A stretch of 51,331 bases of DNA from Pyrinomonadaceae bacterium (lineage in GTDB: Bacteria > Acidobacteriota > Blastocatellia > Pyrinomonadales > Pyrinomonadaceae). Under the pieces are notes generated by a model. It saw only the letters and a program-made list of their open reading frames with translations, was not told the DNA's origin and searched no databases. Within the stretch, counting starts at the first letter, position 1. The number at the start of each line of letters is the position of its first letter. The position numbers were made by a program, and so were the translations under genes. Location of the stretch: contig JAIBCA010000120.1 of the NCBI GenBank assembly GCA_019694345.1, positions 1 to 51,331 of the forward strand, in the 5' to 3' direction. Of this stretch, positions 24,633 through 33,090 are shown one piece after another.

Positions 24633-24662
24633 TTGCTGAATGAACATTCATTCAGTTATAAT
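24633..24662 (+). promoter_or_regulatory. Promoter of the fad gene cluster
   Basis: TATAAT at 24657-24662 with TTGCTG 18 bp upstream, 46 bp before the ATG at 24709. AAGGA stands 5 bp before that ATG. The operator palindrome fills the spacer. Confidence 0.55.
24637..24654. promoter_or_regulatory. FadR/TetR-like operator palindrome before the fad run
   Basis: TGAATGAACATTCATTCA has perfect 8-bp inverted arms around a 2-bp centre. From memory it matches nearly all of the Bacillus subtilis FadR (TetR family, acyl-CoA responsive) box TGAATGAMTANTCATTCA. It lies between a weak -35 (TTGCTG, 24633-24638) and a perfect -10 (TATAAT, 24657-24662), the classic position for repression. The downstream gene is a beta-oxidation enzyme, which fits. 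No TetR gene is in the window. Confidence 0.65.
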
Positions 24663-24708
24663 CTTCGTCAATTTCAATATTGCCAGTATTTCGTTTTTTA
24701 AGGACATT

Positions 24709-27114
24709 ATGGATATCAGAAAGGCCGCTGTTTTAGGTGCAGGTACAATGGGAGCGGGCATCGCCGCACATCTTTCGAACGCGGGCATTCCGACGCTGCT
24801 GCTTGACATAGCTCCGCGTGAACTAACACCCGACGAAGAGAAAAAGGGCCTCACGCTCGAATCGCCGCAGGTGCGCAACCGCATCGTCGATTCTCTTTTC
24901 GCTGCCGCCAAAAAATTAAAGCCGGCACCGTTCATGCTCGGCGACAACGCCAAGCTCATCACGACCGGCAACTTTACCGACGACCTTGCGAAGATCAAGG
25001 ACTGCGACTTTGTCATCGAGGCTGTAGTCGAAAATCTCGATATCAAACACAGGCTCTTTGCGGATGTCGAAAAACATCGCAAGCCCGGCGCCGTCATCGC
25101 CACGAATACCAGCGGCATCCCGATCGACTCGATCGCCGAACCGTTCTCGGACGATTTCAAGGCTCATTTTGTCGGGATCCATTTCTTCAATCCGCCGCGT
25201 TATATGAAGCTCGTCGAGGTCATCCCCGGCTCAAAGACGAGCGGCGAGATCGCGTGCGGGATCACCGGCTTTCTCGATCAGCGGCTCGGCAAAGGCGTGG
25301 TGCCGGCCAAGGACCGGCCAAATTTTATCGCCAATCGGATCGGGGTTTTTGGTATGATGGCGACCATCCACGAGATGATCGCCGGCGGCTGGACCCCGAC
25401 AGAGGTTGACCAAATGACCGGCAAGGCGATCGGCCACGCGTCATCGGCGACGTTTCGCACCTCGGACCTCGTCGGCCTCGATGTCACGGCGCATGTCACC
25501 AATAACCTCTATCCTGCCGTTCCGGACGACGAAGATCGCGAAGTGTTTCGTCTGCCGGAACTGATCCAGACGCTGCTCGACAAGAAGTTGCTTGGCGACA
25601 AGACCGGCGGCGGTTTTTTCAAGAAATCAAAGGACGCCGACGGCAAACGCGTCATCCTCGAACTCGATCTGAACACTTTTGAATATAAGCCGCAGGTCAA
25701 GACCAAATTCCCGTCGCTTGATGCCGCCAAGTCGATCGAGGACCGCGCAAAGCGCGTCAAGGCTCTGGTCTGGGGCAAGGACCGCGTCGGCGAATTTCTT
25801 TGGAACACGACCTCGCGCGTTTCGCGTTACGCTGCCAACCGCATCCCCGAGATCGCCGATACGATCGTCGAGATCGACAACGCCATCAAATGGGGCTTCG
25901 GCTGGGAGATCGGCGTTTTTGAGGCGTGGGACGCGATCGGCGTGCCCGAGTCGGTCGAGCGGATGCGTGCTGAGGGCCAGCCCATTCCGGCAAGCGTCGA
26001 GAGAATGCTCTCGAGCGGAGCGACCACATTCTACAAGAATGATGGCGGCCATCACTCGTTCTACGACCTGGTTGCGGGCGAATACAAACCGATGCCCGCC
26101 CGTCCGGGCGTGATGATCCTCAAGGACATCAAGGAACGTACCGGCGTCATCAAATCGAACCCCGGTGCTTCGCTCATCGACATCGGCGACGGCGTGGCCT
26201 GCCTCGAATTTCATTCAAAGATGAACTCGATCGGCGGCGATACGGTCGCGATGATGAATTTTGCCCTCGACGAGGTCGAAAAGAACTACAAAGGGCTGGT
26301 CGTCGGCAATCAGGGCGGCAATTTCTCGGCCGGCGCCAACATCATGATGCTCTTGCTCGCCGCTCAGGAAGAGGAGTGGGAAGACATCCAAATGATGGTC
26401 CGTGCACTCCAAAACACCGTCATGCGGCTCCGATATTCGTCCAAACCGGTCGTGACCGCTCCATATGGCCTGACGCTCGGCGGCGGCTGTGAGATCGCTA
26501 TGCACGGCAACAAGGTCCGTGCCGCGGGCGAAACCTACATCGGTCTGGTCGAGGTTGGCGTCGGCCTGATCCCGGCCGGATGCGGCACCAAAGAAATGAC
26601 GATGCGCGCGATGGACGCTGCAGCAAAGGCGCCGGATGCCGATCCGCTCGCATTCCTCAAAAAGACGTTCGAGACGATCGGCATGGGCAAGGTCGCCACG
26701 TCAGCGCAGGAAGCCCGTTCGTGGGGATTTTTACGCGATCAGGATGCCATCTCGATGAATGGCGACCGCCTTATCCAGGACGCCAAACAAGAGGTTCTAA
26801 ATCTTGACGCCGCCGGCTTCGTGCCGCCGGTCGAGCGGACCGACATCATGGTCCTCGGCGAATCGGCACAGGCCGCGATCAAATTGGCGCTGCATATGAT
26901 GAAACAGGGCGGATTTGTCTCAGACCATGACGTGCTGATAGGCAAAAAGCTCGCCAAGATACTGAGCGGCGGCGACATGAATCACCGTGCCAATGTATCC
27001 GAACGCTACCTGCTCGATCTCGAGCTCGAGGCATTTGTCTCGCTGTGCGGCGAGCGCAAGACGCAGGAACGCATCGCGGCCATGCTCAAGACCGGCAAGC
27101 CGCTGCGTAACTAA
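24709..27114 (+). CDS. fadN: 3-hydroxyacyl-CoA dehydrogenase / enoyl-CoA hydratase (FadN type)
   Basis: Bifunctional beta-oxidation enzyme of 801 aa. The NAD-binding dehydrogenase comes first (GAGTMG at residues 10-15; NTSGIPIDSIAEPF; FFNPPRYMKLVEV) and the crotonase-fold hydratase last (GNFSAGANI oxyanion loop; GLTLGGGCEIAMHG with one catalytic Glu; GLVEVGVGLIP with the second). This HAD-then-ECH order is that of B. subtilis FadN, opposite to E. coli FadB/FadJ. The frame is open from 24640, but the ATG at 24709 has AAGGA and gives MDIRKAAVLGAG. It heads a run ending in thiolase and acyl-CoA dehydrogenase, all same strand, probably controlled by the upstream operator. Confidence 0.94.
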   Translation: MDIRKAAVLGAGTMGAGIAAHLSNAGIPTLLLDIAPRELTPDEEKKGLTLESPQVRNRIVDSLFAAAKKLKPAPFMLGDNAKLITTGNFTDDLAKIKDCDFVIEAVVENLDIKHRLFADVEKHRKPGAVIATNTSGIPIDSIAEPFSDDFKAHFVGIHFFNPPRYMKLVEVIPGSKTSGEIACGITGFLDQRLGKGVVPAKDRPNFIANRIGVFGMMATIHEMIAGGWTPTEVDQMTGKAIGHASSATFRTSDLVGLDVTAHVTNNLYPAVPDDEDREVFRLPELIQTLLDKKLLGDKTGGGFFKKSKDADGKRVILELDLNTFEYKPQVKTKFPSLDAAKSIEDRAKRVKALVWGKDRVGEFLWNTTSRVSRYAANRIPEIADTIVEIDNAIKWGFGWEIGVFEAWDAIGVPESVERMRAEGQPIPASVERMLSSGATTFYKNDGGHHSFYDLVAGEYKPMPARPGVMILKDIKERTGVIKSNPGASLIDIGDGVACLEFHSKMNSIGGDTVAMMNFALDEVEKNYKGLVVGNQGGNFSAGANIMMLLLAAQEEEWEDIQMMVRALQNTVMRLRYSSKPVVTAPYGLTLGGGCEIAMHGNKVRAAGETYIGLVEVGVGLIPAGCGTKEMTMRAMDAAAKAPDADPLAFLKKTFETIGMGKVATSAQEARSWGFLRDQDAISMNGDRLIQDAKQEVLNLDAAGFVPPVERTDIMVLGESAQAAIKLALHMMKQGGFVSDHDVLIGKKLAKILSGGDMNHRANVSERYLLDLELEAFVSLCGERKTQERIAAMLKTGKPLRN

Positions 27115-27143
27115 CCGGCGTCAAAATGGTTGTTTGATAATTT

Positions 27144-27611
27144 ATGCCCGAGAGTTTCAGAAGCAGGAGTTTTCGTTGGGGATTCAACCTGTTCCCCGCA
27201 TATCGCGGTACGGGCGGCCGTGTGACCTATATTTCGGAGGACTGGCTTGATGTCAGCATCAAGATACCTTTGTCCTGGCGGACCCGCAATTATGTCGGCA
27301 CGATCTACGGCGGCAGCATTTACGGTGCGGTCGATCCGATCTATATGTTGATGCTGATGCGGGTGCTGGGCCCGGATTATGTCATTTGGGACAAGGCAGC
27401 GGCGATCCGTTTCAAAAAGCCCGGCAAGAGCACGCTGTATGCCGATTTTGCCCTGTCAACGGCCGAGATCGACGAGATAAGACGCCTCGCCGAGACCGAA
27501 CGTTCGATCGACCGGGTTTACAATTTGGAATTAAGGGACAAGAATTCAGTGGTGCATGCGTTCATTGAAAAGACCATCTATATTTCAAAACGTAAGGAGA
27601 CCCTAAAATGA
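27144..27611 (+). CDS. DUF4442 hotdog-fold thioesterase-like protein
   Basis: 155-aa protein with the DUF4442 pattern: FNLFPAYRGTGGRVTYIS near the N-terminus, PLSWRTRNYVGTIYGGSIYGAVDP mid-protein and a C-terminal EKTIYISKR strand. DUF4442 belongs to the hotdog superfamily of acyl-CoA thioesterases, but activity of this subgroup is not established. 29 bp after fadN and overlapping the next gene by ATGA. In a beta-oxidation operon, a role in acyl-CoA turnover is a reasonable inference. Confidence 0.8.
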   Translation: MPESFRSRSFRWGFNLFPAYRGTGGRVTYISEDWLDVSIKIPLSWRTRNYVGTIYGGSIYGAVDPIYMLMLMRVLGPDYVIWDKAAAIRFKKPGKSTLYADFALSTAEIDEIRRLAETERSIDRVYNLELRDKNSVVHAFIEKTIYISKRKETLK

Positions 27612-28045
27612 AACTACTTATCACTGTGTTCGCTCTTGCCCTTCTGACCATTCATTGCGGCGACGGTACGCCGGTCGAATACGCCGACGCCTGCAATCCT
27701 GAAAACAACAAAAAGTACATTCAGGTCAGTGGTTTTTTGGACGAAAAGGGCGGCATCTTCTGTTCGAATACGAGCGGCCCGCTGGAATGCGGATTTAAGC
27801 TCTACAATGCACCCGGCGACGAAAAGTACATCAGCTCGGATATTACCGTCGGGAGTTGGTCCAATAATGTCGAAAAGCCGGAGCGAAATTACAGTCGGGA
27901 CGATATTAAGATACGCGACAACAAAGGCGAATTCGTAAAATTGGGCGAAAAGGTAAAACTGACCGGCGAGATCACCGCTGTCGCGGACAAAACGGCCAAA
28001 GACGGCGTTGTTTGCTATCTGAAGGTCGGCAAGATCGAGAAATGA
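27608..28045 (+). CDS. Small exported protein, possible lipoprotein
   Basis: 145 aa with a hydrophobic N-terminus followed by LLTIHCGDG; the cysteine could be lipidated although the preceding residues (TIH) are not a good lipobox. The mature part has further cysteines (DAC, FCSN, LECG, VCYL) and a beta-rich OB-fold-like pattern (IQVSGFLDEKG, VKLTGEITAVADK). Its ATG overlaps the previous stop (ATGA). No known family; function unknown. Confidence 0.7.
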   Translation: MKLLITVFALALLTIHCGDGTPVEYADACNPENNKKYIQVSGFLDEKGGIFCSNTSGPLECGFKLYNAPGDEKYISSDITVGSWSNNVEKPERNYSRDDIKIRDNKGEFVKLGEKVKLTGEITAVADKTAKDGVVCYLKVGKIEK

Positions 28046-28046
28046 T

Positions 28047-28613
28047 ATGGAACGCTGCACATGGGCATCGAACGAATTGAACATTCCCTATCACGATTCT
28101 GAATGGGGCGTGCCGGTGCACGACGACAGGCTGCTGTTCGAATTTCTGATTCTTGAGGGAGCTCAGGCCGGACTGAGCTGGGATACGGTACTTCGGAAAC
28201 GCGAGGCTTACCGTGCGGCGTTCGACGATTTCGATCCGGCAAAGGTCGCACGGTTTTCGGACGCGAAGCTTGAAAAGCTGTTGCTGAACGACGGCATCAT
28301 CCGCAATCGGCTGAAGATCGCCTCAGCACGGGCGAACGCCAGGGCGTTCCTCGCGGTACAAAAGGAGTATGGTTCGTTCGACGCTTATATTTGGGGCTTT
28401 GTCGGCGGCGAGCAGATCGTCAACCAGAGAAATGGCATGGGTGACGTGCCGGCGAAAACGGAAATTTCGGATGCCGTAAGCAAAGATCTGAAAAAGCGCG
28501 GCTTTAACTTCGTCGGATCGACCATAATGTACGCATTTATGCAGGCGACCGGCATGGTCAACGATCATCTGGTGAGCTGTTTCAGATATAAGGAAGTTGG
28601 CATTACTAATTAG
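28047..28613 (+). CDS. tag: DNA-3-methyladenine glycosylase I
   Basis: Removes 3-methyladenine from alkylated DNA to start base-excision repair. Zinc ligands of the family are seen at C4 (MERCTWA), the His in PYHDSEWG, and the C-terminal NDHLVSCF (His and Cys). The substrate motifs FLILEGAQAGLSWDTVLRKREAY and NDGIIRNRLKI are typical. 188 aa, normal length, one base after the previous stop. The last residues and stop codon (ITN, TAG) lie within an AT-rich palindromic repeat, so the C-terminus may have been remodelled by it. Confidence 0.95.
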   Translation: MERCTWASNELNIPYHDSEWGVPVHDDRLLFEFLILEGAQAGLSWDTVLRKREAYRAAFDDFDPAKVARFSDAKLEKLLLNDGIIRNRLKIASARANARAFLAVQKEYGSFDAYIWGFVGGEQIVNQRNGMGDVPAKTEISDAVSKDLKKRGFNFVGSTIMYAFMQATGMVNDHLVSCFRYKEVGITN

Positions 28614-28640
28614 TAATTAACGAATTAGTAATTACTAATT
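28602..28640. repeat. Tandem AT-rich palindromes between tag and ybaK
   Basis: Two perfect palindromes stand 5 bp apart: ATTACTAATTAGTAAT (28602-28617) and AATTAGTAATTACTAATT (28623-28640). They share a 12-bp direct repeat AATTAGTAATTA (28608-28619 and 28623-28634). The array is nearly GC-free in a GC-rich region, holds the tag stop codon and ends directly at the ybaK ATG. Confidence 0.85.
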
Positions 28641-29126
28641 ATGACGACAAGTTTGCCGGTCACAACGGCGGTCAGGTTTTTGAGAGAGAAACGGCTCGCG
28701 TTCATGCCGCATCTTTACGATTACGTCGAAAAAGGCGGTACGGGCGAATCGGCCCGACAGTTGGGTGTGGACGAACACGCTGTCATCAAGACCTTGGTAT
28801 TTGAAACGAACGAGAAACGGCCATTGATCGTGCTGATGCACGGCGACCGTCAGGTCTCGCAGAAGAATCTGGCTCGTCATTTGGGCGTCAAGTCGGTCGA
28901 ACCTGCATCGCCCGAGCGGGCAGCGAAGTTCACGGGTTATCAGTTCGGCGGAACGTCGCCATTCGGCACGCGAACGGCCATGCCGGTTTATGTTGAGGCG
29001 ACGATATTCGATCTGGACAGGATCTATATCAATGGCGGAAAACGCGGTTTTTTGGTCGAGATCGATCCGGCCGGCCTGCGGACCCTATTAGAGGTTGCCG
29101 AGGTCGCGGTGGGCATCGAAGGATAA
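28641..29126 (+). CDS. ybaK: YbaK/EbsC-family Cys-tRNA(Pro) deacylase
   Basis: Hydrolyses mischarged Cys-tRNA(Pro) in trans. 161 aa; the conserved lysine is in HAVIKTLVFE, followed by VLMHGDRQVSQKNLARHLG, the GYQFGGTSPFGTR loop and INGGKRGFLVEIDP. These are the YbaK rather than ProX pattern. The start ATG directly follows the AT-rich palindromes, so no ordinary ribosome site is present; translation may rely on coupling or on AT-rich unstructured RNA. Confidence 0.92.
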   Translation: MTTSLPVTTAVRFLREKRLAFMPHLYDYVEKGGTGESARQLGVDEHAVIKTLVFETNEKRPLIVLMHGDRQVSQKNLARHLGVKSVEPASPERAAKFTGYQFGGTSPFGTRTAMPVYVEATIFDLDRIYINGGKRGFLVEIDPAGLRTLLEVAEVAVGIEG

Positions 29127-29128
29127 CT

Positions 29129-29410
29129 ATGGCGAACTGTCGCGAACTGGTGACTATTGGCAAATTTGCCGAGGCCGAAGCGGCGATGCTTGCCGCGACC
29201 GATCGCGGCGAGGGTTATTTTCCCGATTGCGAGGTTCGCGCTTCGTTTTACGAAAACTGGGGCGATACGCTCAGTGGTGAGGACCAGATCGCGAAATATC
29301 GCGAAGCCCTGAATTACTGGCAGATGCACGCCAGCCAGGCCACAAGCGGCGGCGAGGGTACGGCGAGGATGTTGGACGTTTACCGTGTTTCAAAAAAGAT
29401 CGATGGTTAA
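29129..29410 (+). CDS. Small helical protein, unknown
   Basis: 93 aa, two bases after ybaK. Alpha-helical, TPR-like spacing (ELVTIGKFAEAEAAMLAA; YENWGDTLSGEDQIAKYREALNYW), soluble, no cysteine motif beyond two isolated residues. No known family; probably co-translated with ybaK and upstream of the thiolase. Confidence 0.6.
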   Translation: MANCRELVTIGKFAEAEAAMLAATDRGEGYFPDCEVRASFYENWGDTLSGEDQIAKYREALNYWQMHASQATSGGEGTARMLDVYRVSKKIDG

Positions 29411-29423
29411 AGGGTAACAAAGT

Positions 29424-30602
29424 ATGAAAGAAGCAGTAATAGTATCGGCCGTGCGAACGGCTGTGGGAAAGGCACCGAAAGGCACTCTGCGAAACACGCG
29501 GCCGGACGATCTCGGGGCGGCCGCCATTAAGGAAGCGGTTGCTCGGGCGGGCGTTGATGTTTCGTTGATCGACGACGTCATCATGGGCTGCGCGTTCCCT
29601 GAGGCCGAACAGGGGATGAACGTCGCACGCACCGCGATGATCGCGGCCGGCCTGCCGGTCGAAACATCGGCAATGACGGTAAATCGTTATTGCTCGTCTG
29701 GTTTGCAGACCATCGCACTCGCGGCCGACCGCATACGCACTGGCGGCGCGGACGTGATCATCGCCGGTGGTCTCGAGACGATGTCGATGATCCCGATGGG
29801 CGGCAACGTCGTGCGGCCAAATCCGGCGATAGTTGACACCTATCCTGACTATTACCTGAATATGGGCCTGACCGCTGAAAACCTTGCCCGTAAGTACGAG
29901 ATCACCCGTGAGCAGGCAGATGAATTCTCGCTCGGCTCGCACCAAAAGGCAGCGGCCGCTATCGCCGCCGGCAAATTCAAGGACGAGATAGTGCCGATGA
30001 ACGTCCATATCGACGAGTTTGACGAAAAAGGCCGCGTCCGCCGCAAGGAGGTCGTTTTCGATACCGACGAAGGGCCGCGTACCGACTCGACCATCGAGGG
30101 CCTTGCCAAGCTAAAACCTGTCTTTCACGTCAAAGGCACGGTCACTGCCGGCAATTCGTCGCAGATGTCCGATGGTGCCGCGGCCTCGGTCGTTATGTCC
30201 GCCGACAAGGCCGCCGAGCTGGGCCTCAAGCCGCTCGCCCGCTTTGTCTCATTCGCGACCGCTGGCTGCCTGCCCGAGGAAATGGGCATCGGCCCGGTTT
30301 ACGCGATACCTAAGGCACTAAAACTGGCCGGCCTGACTCTCGACCAGATCGACCTGTTCGAACTGAACGAGGCATTCGCCGCACAGGGATTGTCGGTCAT
30401 GAAGGTTTTGGGAATGGACCCGGGTAAGGTCAACGTCAACGGCGGAGCCGTCGCACTCGGCCATCCCTTGGGATGCACCGGTGCAAAACTGACCGCGACG
30501 ATCCTGCAGGAACTAAAACGCACCGGAAAACGCTACGGCATGGTCACAATGTGCGTCGGCGGCGGCATGGGAGCGGCCGGGATATTCGAAAGATTGGATT
30601 AG
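29424..30602 (+). CDS. fadA: Acetyl-CoA C-acyltransferase (thiolase)
   Basis: Final step of beta-oxidation, splitting 3-ketoacyl-CoA with CoA. 392 aa. The nucleophilic cysteine is C90 in [10 protein letters not shown]; the histidine is in [15 protein letters not shown] and the second cysteine in [12 protein letters not shown] near the C-terminus. Length and sequence style match the FadA of B. subtilis type. It is 13 bp after the small helical gene and followed by a 105-bp gap with an inverted repeat that contains its stop codon. Confidence 0.94.
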   Translation: MKEAVIVSAVRTAVGKAPKGTLRNTRPDDLGAAAIKEAVARAGVDVSLIDDVIMGCAFPEAEQGMNVARTAMIAAGLPVETSAMTVNRYCSSGLQTIALAADRIRTGGADVIIAGGLETMSMIPMGGNVVRPNPAIVDTYPDYYLNMGLTAENLARKYEITREQADEFSLGSHQKAAAAIAAGKFKDEIVPMNVHIDEFDEKGRVRRKEVVFDTDEGPRTDSTIEGLAKLKPVFHVKGTVTAGNSSQMSDGAAASVVMSADKAAELGLKPLARFVSFATAGCLPEEMGIGPVYAIPKALKLAGLTLDQIDLFELNEAFAAQGLSVMKVLGMDPGKVNVNGGAVALGHPLGCTGAKLTATILQELKRTGKRYGMVTMCVGGGMGAAGIFERLD

Positions 30603-30702
30603 CCACGGAGAACACAGAGATTAGGAGGAATCGCTACAGGTAATCAGAAAACATAAGGATCCAGAACCGTTTCTCAGTGCTCTCTGTGATCTCTGTGGCT
30701 AA
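30599..30702. repeat. Inverted-repeat element between fadA and the acyl-CoA dehydrogenase
   Basis: Left arm 30599-30620 (starts TTAGCCACGGAGAACACAG) and right arm 30681-30702, whose complement starts TTAGCCACAGAGATCACAG, match at 20 of 22 bases. They flank 60 bp. The fadA stop codon is inside the left arm. AGCCACAGAGAnCACAGAG-type repeats occur between genes in several bacterial phyla (from memory), so this may be a REP- or MITE-like element. Confidence 0.75.
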
Positions 30703-30707
30703 AAAAT

Positions 30708-32489
30708 ATGGAAGCACAAATGGAAAAAGAATATGTAAAAGGCGGCGAGTTTCTTATCGCCGATTCGACATCGGCCGAGGTATTCACGCCCGAGGATTTT
30801 ACCGACGAGCATCGGATGATCGGCGAAACCTGCCGCGAGTATATCGACAATGAGGTGGCTCCGAACCTTGACGCTCTCGAGAACCACGCCTGGGAGATCG
30901 CCCGCGATCTGCTCAAAAAGGCCGGCGATCTCGGGCTGCTCGGTGCCAACATTCCTGAGGAATACGGCGGCATGGCGCTCGACCAGACCTCAGGCGTCAT
31001 CATCGCCGAGATGGTCGGCCGCGGCAGCGGTTTCGGCTCGACATACGGAGCCCAGACCTCGATCGGCTTGCTTCCGATCCTCTATTGGGGCAGCGAAGAG
31101 CTAAAACAGGAATGGATACCGAAGATCATTTCCGGCGAGGCCGTCTCAGCGTACTGCCTGACGGAATCAAGTTCAGGCTCTGATGCTCTCGGTGCCAAGT
31201 GCGTCGCCAAACTGAGCGACGACGGCCAGACCTGGACGCTTAACGGCGAAAAGATGTGGATCACCAACGGCGGTTTTGCCGACGTTTACCTCGTCTTTGC
31301 CAAGGTTGACGGCGAAAAGGACAAATTCTCATGCTTCCTCGTCCCCCGCAGCGAAAATTGTCGTCCCGGCGGCGAGGAACACAAGCTCGGCATCAAATCG
31401 TCCTCGACGACGGCCGTGATATTGTCCGACGCTAAGATCCCCGTCGGCAACCTTATCGGAAACGTTGGCGACGGCGCCAAGATCGCCTTTAACGTCCTCA
31501 ATGTCGGCCGCTTCAAACTGGGCGCATCGGTCACGGGCGGCGCCAAGCTCGCCATTCACGAGGCGGTCCGCTATGCGAACGAGCGGCATCAGTTCAACAA
31601 GCCGATCTCGTCGTTCGGCGCCATCAAGCACAAACTCGCCGAGATGGCCATCCGCACTTGGGTTTCTGAGTCGATCACGTACCGCACGGTCGGTATGATC
31701 GACCACCTCATCGGCGATGGCGCCGACAGCGCGACCAAACTCCAGTCGATCGAGGAATACGCCGTCGAATCGTCGATCAACAAGGTCGCCTGTTCCGAGG
31801 CCCTCGACTATGTCGTCGACGAAATGGTTCAGATCTACGGCGGCTATGGCTACTCGGCCGACTATCCCGCGGAGCGCGCCTATCGCGACTCGCGTATCAA
31901 CCGCATCTTTGAGGGAACCAACGAGATCAACCGCATGTTGATCCCCGGCCAGCTCATGAAACGGGCGATGAAGGGCAAACTCGGACTCCTGCAAGCGGCA
32001 AAAGGGCTGATGGACGAGATCCTCAATCCGCAGATGTCGTTTGACGAGGATACGAGCCTGCTCGCGGCCGAGACCAAGCTCGCCCAAAACGCCAAGAAGA
32101 TCGCCCTGATGGTACTCGGCACTGCCGCCCAGAAATACATGATGGCTCTCAGCGAACAGCAGGAAGTGCTCGTGAACTGCGCCGACATCATCATGGATGC
32201 CTATCAGATGGAAACGGCCATTCTGCGTGCCAAAAAGTACGCCGAAAAGAACGGCGAGGAGGCCGCCGGCCGCTATATCGACATGGCAAGCGTCTTTTGC
32301 AACGATGCCATCCAGCGTATCGACGCCAAGGCCAAGAACACCATCGCCGCTATCGCCGAGGGCGACGAGGGCCGCACCTTGCTGGTCGCTCTCAAGCGGT
32401 TTACCAAAAACAATTCGCCGGTCAATACGATCGCTGCCCGCCAGCGGATCGCCGATACGATGATCCAGGCAAACACCTACGTTTACTAG
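30708..32489 (+). CDS. fadE: Acyl-CoA dehydrogenase (FadE, B. subtilis type)
   Basis: FAD enzyme that oxidises acyl-CoA to enoyl-CoA, first step of beta-oxidation. 593 aa, longer than ordinary 380-aa members and like the B. subtilis FadE. Landmarks: PEEYGGMALDQTSGVIIAEMVGRGSGF, CLTESSSGSDALGAKCVA, EKMWITNGGFADVYLVFAK, and the motif with the catalytic base QIYGGYGYSADYPAERAYRDSRINRIFEGTNEINR. The extra C-terminal 180 residues are helical. ATG at 30708, with another 4 codons later (30720). Electrons would go to ETF, which is not encoded here. Confidence 0.94.
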   Translation: MEAQMEKEYVKGGEFLIADSTSAEVFTPEDFTDEHRMIGETCREYIDNEVAPNLDALENHAWEIARDLLKKAGDLGLLGANIPEEYGGMALDQTSGVIIAEMVGRGSGFGSTYGAQTSIGLLPILYWGSEELKQEWIPKIISGEAVSAYCLTESSSGSDALGAKCVAKLSDDGQTWTLNGEKMWITNGGFADVYLVFAKVDGEKDKFSCFLVPRSENCRPGGEEHKLGIKSSSTTAVILSDAKIPVGNLIGNVGDGAKIAFNVLNVGRFKLGASVTGGAKLAIHEAVRYANERHQFNKPISSFGAIKHKLAEMAIRTWVSESITYRTVGMIDHLIGDGADSATKLQSIEEYAVESSINKVACSEALDYVVDEMVQIYGGYGYSADYPAERAYRDSRINRIFEGTNEINRMLIPGQLMKRAMKGKLGLLQAAKGLMDEILNPQMSFDEDTSLLAAETKLAQNAKKIALMVLGTAAQKYMMALSEQQEVLVNCADIIMDAYQMETAILRAKKYAEKNGEEAAGRYIDMASVFCNDAIQRIDAKAKNTIAAIAEGDEGRTLLVALKRFTKNNSPVNTIAARQRIADTMIQANTYVY

Positions 32490-32508
32490 GCCGTCGTCCT
32501 GAAACAAT

Positions 32509-32540
32509 GAGGCCGCAGTTCATATTTGAATTGCGGCCTC
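32509..32540. terminator. Intrinsic terminator after fadE
   Basis: Stem of 14 bp (GAGGCCGCAGTTCA paired with TGAATTGCGGCCTC, one G-U), 4-base loop TATT, followed by TTCCGATTTT. It closes the fad run 20 bp after the dehydrogenase stop. It could also serve the minus-strand gene ending at 32565. Confidence 0.8.
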
Positions 32541-32564
32541 TTCCGATTTTGGATGTATTTTTGA

Positions 32565-32897
32565 TCAGTATCGCTGATAGTACTCAGCCTGATAGCGTCT
32601 CTTTTTGGGCTTCAGCTTGTAGGTGTAAAGTGCCGAACCACCGGCACCGGCCGCTGCTCCGATCAGAGCCCCTTTCTTTCCGCCGAACAAGCCTCCGAGC
32701 AATGCTCCGCCGCCGGTTCCGATCGCAATGTTGATCAGATTGCGGTGCCGGCGATAGACGCTCGGCTTTTTGTAACCTGACGTGTAGCGGCGCTCATTGC
32801 CGAAGTACCGTGTCTGTGCGGCTGCGGACGAGGCGAAAACCGGTACCATCACGGTTAGAACGATGATCATCAAGCTTGCGGTAATTAGTTTTTTCAT
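32565..32897 (-). CDS. Exported glycine-zipper protein
   Basis: 110 aa with a Sec signal (LMIIVLTVMVPVFASSAAAQ). A basic central part is followed by a glycine zipper (GTGGGALLGGLFGGKKGALIGAAAGAGG), a pattern that forms membrane-inserted helices in outer-membrane and stress proteins. The C-terminus is rich in tyrosine and lysine. AAGGGAG stands about 10 bp before the ATG. Function unknown; envelope stress or surface role is a guess. Confidence 0.75.
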   Translation of the reverse strand: MKKLITASLMIIVLTVMVPVFASSAAAQTRYFGNERRYTSGYKKPSVYRRHRNLINIAIGTGGGALLGGLFGGKKGALIGAAAGAGGSALYTYKLKPKKRRYQAEYYQRY

Positions 32898-33090
32898 ACG
32901 ATTGCATCTCCCTTGTTTTGTTCGGGCAGATCACCCGGTTGGCAGATGTTGAGGGCAAGCATCGTGCCACGTGCGACAAATGCCCGTAAACACTGCGTTT
33001 GCCGAAATATCAAGGCTCTGGCCCGCTGATTATCGGTGAAGCAAATCGAGTATAATTTTACGGTTTGGTGTATCCGACGGGCCGCCGCGT

